Source of the DNA: Tetradesmus obliquus
Lineage: Eukaryota > Chlorophyta > Chlorophyceae > Sphaeropleales > Scenedesmaceae
Length of the DNA: 64,000 nt
Assembly: GCA_030272155.1 (NCBI GenBank)
Contig: CP126192.1
Coordinates: 7,660,501-7,724,500 of the forward strand
Direction of reading: 5' to 3'
Below the pieces are notes generated by a model. The model saw only the letters and a program-made list of their open reading frames with translations. It was not told the DNA's origin and ran no database searches. Each line of letters opens with the position of its first letter. Position 1 is the first letter of the stretch. Below, piece after piece: positions 62,792 through 64,000 of the stretch. A program made the translations under genes and the position numbers.

Positions 62792-63560
62792 CTGGAAATC
62801 TAGAAAGACTTGCAAACGTGTTGCCCTACGTCATTTACCCTACGCGGAGGCGTCCACGCGTGTGCATGCTGACGCGTACATTCGCGCCAACTTGTCCGAC
62901 ACACGCAGCACACCCTGTGTCCAGCAAAATTCTGTGTTTTTGACATCTCAAACCTACTTCAAACATGCTGCAGTTGCTTGACAGAATCAAAAACTGCCTG
63001 AGATGGTAACCCTAGGACGGGTCTGCATCTTCAGGCCTGTAACTGTCCAGCAACGTCTAAAGCAGCAGGCTGTTGTGTGGCTGCATGAGGCAGACACCCT
63101 AAGATAATCGTCCTATGTGCTTGAGCCTCTTGAGATTGTGTGCAGCGCACACTGCAAATGCATTTGGTGGTTGGTGAGCTGCTGCTCAGCTGCAGCTGCT
63201 GTGTGGTGCTTGATGTGCATGATGAGTCATCAACATCACCCTAGCACAAGTTCAACGGCCGTTCGTGCACTTGTACAAACGCGTGTGTGTGCACCGTACA
63301 CCGCATGGCTGTGTGATAACTGCAGAGCGTGGCTCAACCAGGCTGGCAAGCCAACATGTGTAAAAACACATTTACATGTGTGTTGCTGTGCTGCCAGCGG
63401 CTGTGCGTTGTGGTGTTTATTGATGTTTGCGCTTGGTGCATGGGCTGGCAAATGTGCAGTAATAACTATGGGAGCTAGCGTGCAGTGGGAGATGACAATG
63501 ATAGCATACAAATGATGTCTGTCCCATGAGCTAGCAGCTCATTGGTGTTGTGCCGCTTGC
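62792..63560. other. Intergenic
   Basis: No convincing frame on either strand. The plus-strand gene at the right edge may have its promoter or early exons here. Confidence 0.4.
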
Positions 63561-63564
63561 AGGC

Positions 63565-63610
63565 CAAGCTGCGAGGACCCATGACCCTGCAGCACACACG
63601 CGAGCTTGCT
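63565..63610 (+). repeat. Upstream copy of an exon start
   Basis: It repeats the CAG acceptor and AAGCTGCG-AG-CCCA-CAGCACA of the exon at 63685, 120 bases upstream, with an altered reading. Confidence 0.7.
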
Positions 63611-63684
63611 TGCTGCATGGGCTTGCTGACTGTATGCGTTTGCTGAAGCATGACCATGCATGTTTGCTGCCTTGCCGGCTGCAG

Positions 63685-63996
63685 GTCAAGCTGCGTGAGC
63701 CCACCACCAAGCAGCACATGCTGGACCACCTTTCGCGATGTGAGAAGGCCGGCGCTGCTGCGGCTGCTGCTGCTCTGCTGCTGCTGTTGCTGCTGTTGCT
63801 GCATGCACATATACTATCAGCATGAGCTGCTGGTGATCAAACCACGGCAATGTGCCTGTATAATATACACCCTTGCAGCCGGCACGTCTGTTTCAGCCAG
63901 CAGCATGTATGCTGGAGCACACATGCAGATGCTGACACAGGTGCTTGAGCACATGTTTGACAGCGCCCTGGCATGCGAGGAGAGCGCAGCACACAG
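63685..63996 (+). CDS. Partial gene at right edge, unknown
   Basis: Two exons, 63685-63739 and 63879-63996, join in phase and read VKLREPTTKQHMLDHLSR, then GTSVSASSMYAGAHMQM and LTQVLEHMFDSALACEESA, with a donor at the window edge. The helical character is ordinary; no family is recognised. Earlier and later exons are unknown. Confidence 0.5.
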
Positions 63997-64000
63997 GTGC

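Noticed and set aside
63117-63515. Plus-strand frame of about 130 codons
   Set aside because: Cys/His-rich with no domain or splice support; composition is that of non-coding sequence.

Overview
This is nuclear DNA of a eukaryote, most likely a core chlorophyte green alga. The evidence is a nuclear gene for the chloroplast ATP synthase CF0 subunit II, many short introns with GTGAG/GTGCG donors and CTGCAG acceptors, and proteins packed with Ala and Gln runs made from one CAG/GCA triplet repeat. The triplet richness would suit Sphaeropleales such as Scenedesmaceae, but that placement is a guess. I saw no prokaryotic operons, no RNA genes and no recognisable autonomous transposon.

Layout. Minus strand, left half: a SWEET sugar transporter (938-4007); chloroplast ATP synthase subunit b' (5421-7715); a roughly 2,500-residue Ala/Gln-rich probable regulator with an AT-hook (9886 to about 18233); a ZGPAT-type Tudor/G-patch protein (19331-23111); a GH5 cellulase-like enzyme with an N-terminal membrane anchor (25170-32410); and an ATAD5/ELG1-type PCNA-unloading clamp-loader subunit of about 2,550 residues (33396-41766). 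Plus strand: an unrecognised, probably plastid, membrane protein (42786-46229); a guanylate-binding-protein-like large GTPase (47447-52607); and a secreted protein related to GH-A/carbohydrate-binding families (53686-59221). Converging on the last is a minus-strand 509-residue Gln-rich protein of unknown function (59862-62179). A partial plus-strand gene runs off the right edge. For most genes, exon phases chained by eye agree across every junction, which supports the models.

The most unusual feature is structural. Almost every gene carries diverged partial copies of its own exon edges in the neighbouring introns or 3' UTR. The copies are polar: those upstream of an exon hold the preceding intron end, acceptor and exon start; those downstream hold the exon end plus donor or stop codon. 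I count more than 35 copies in all ten main genes. A second pattern is that sense-strand CAG tracts tend to follow donors and CTG tracts to precede acceptors, so some introns could fold on themselves. The genes do not form one pathway; three (SWEET, GH5-like and the secreted protein) concern sugars or cell-wall polymers, which may be chance.
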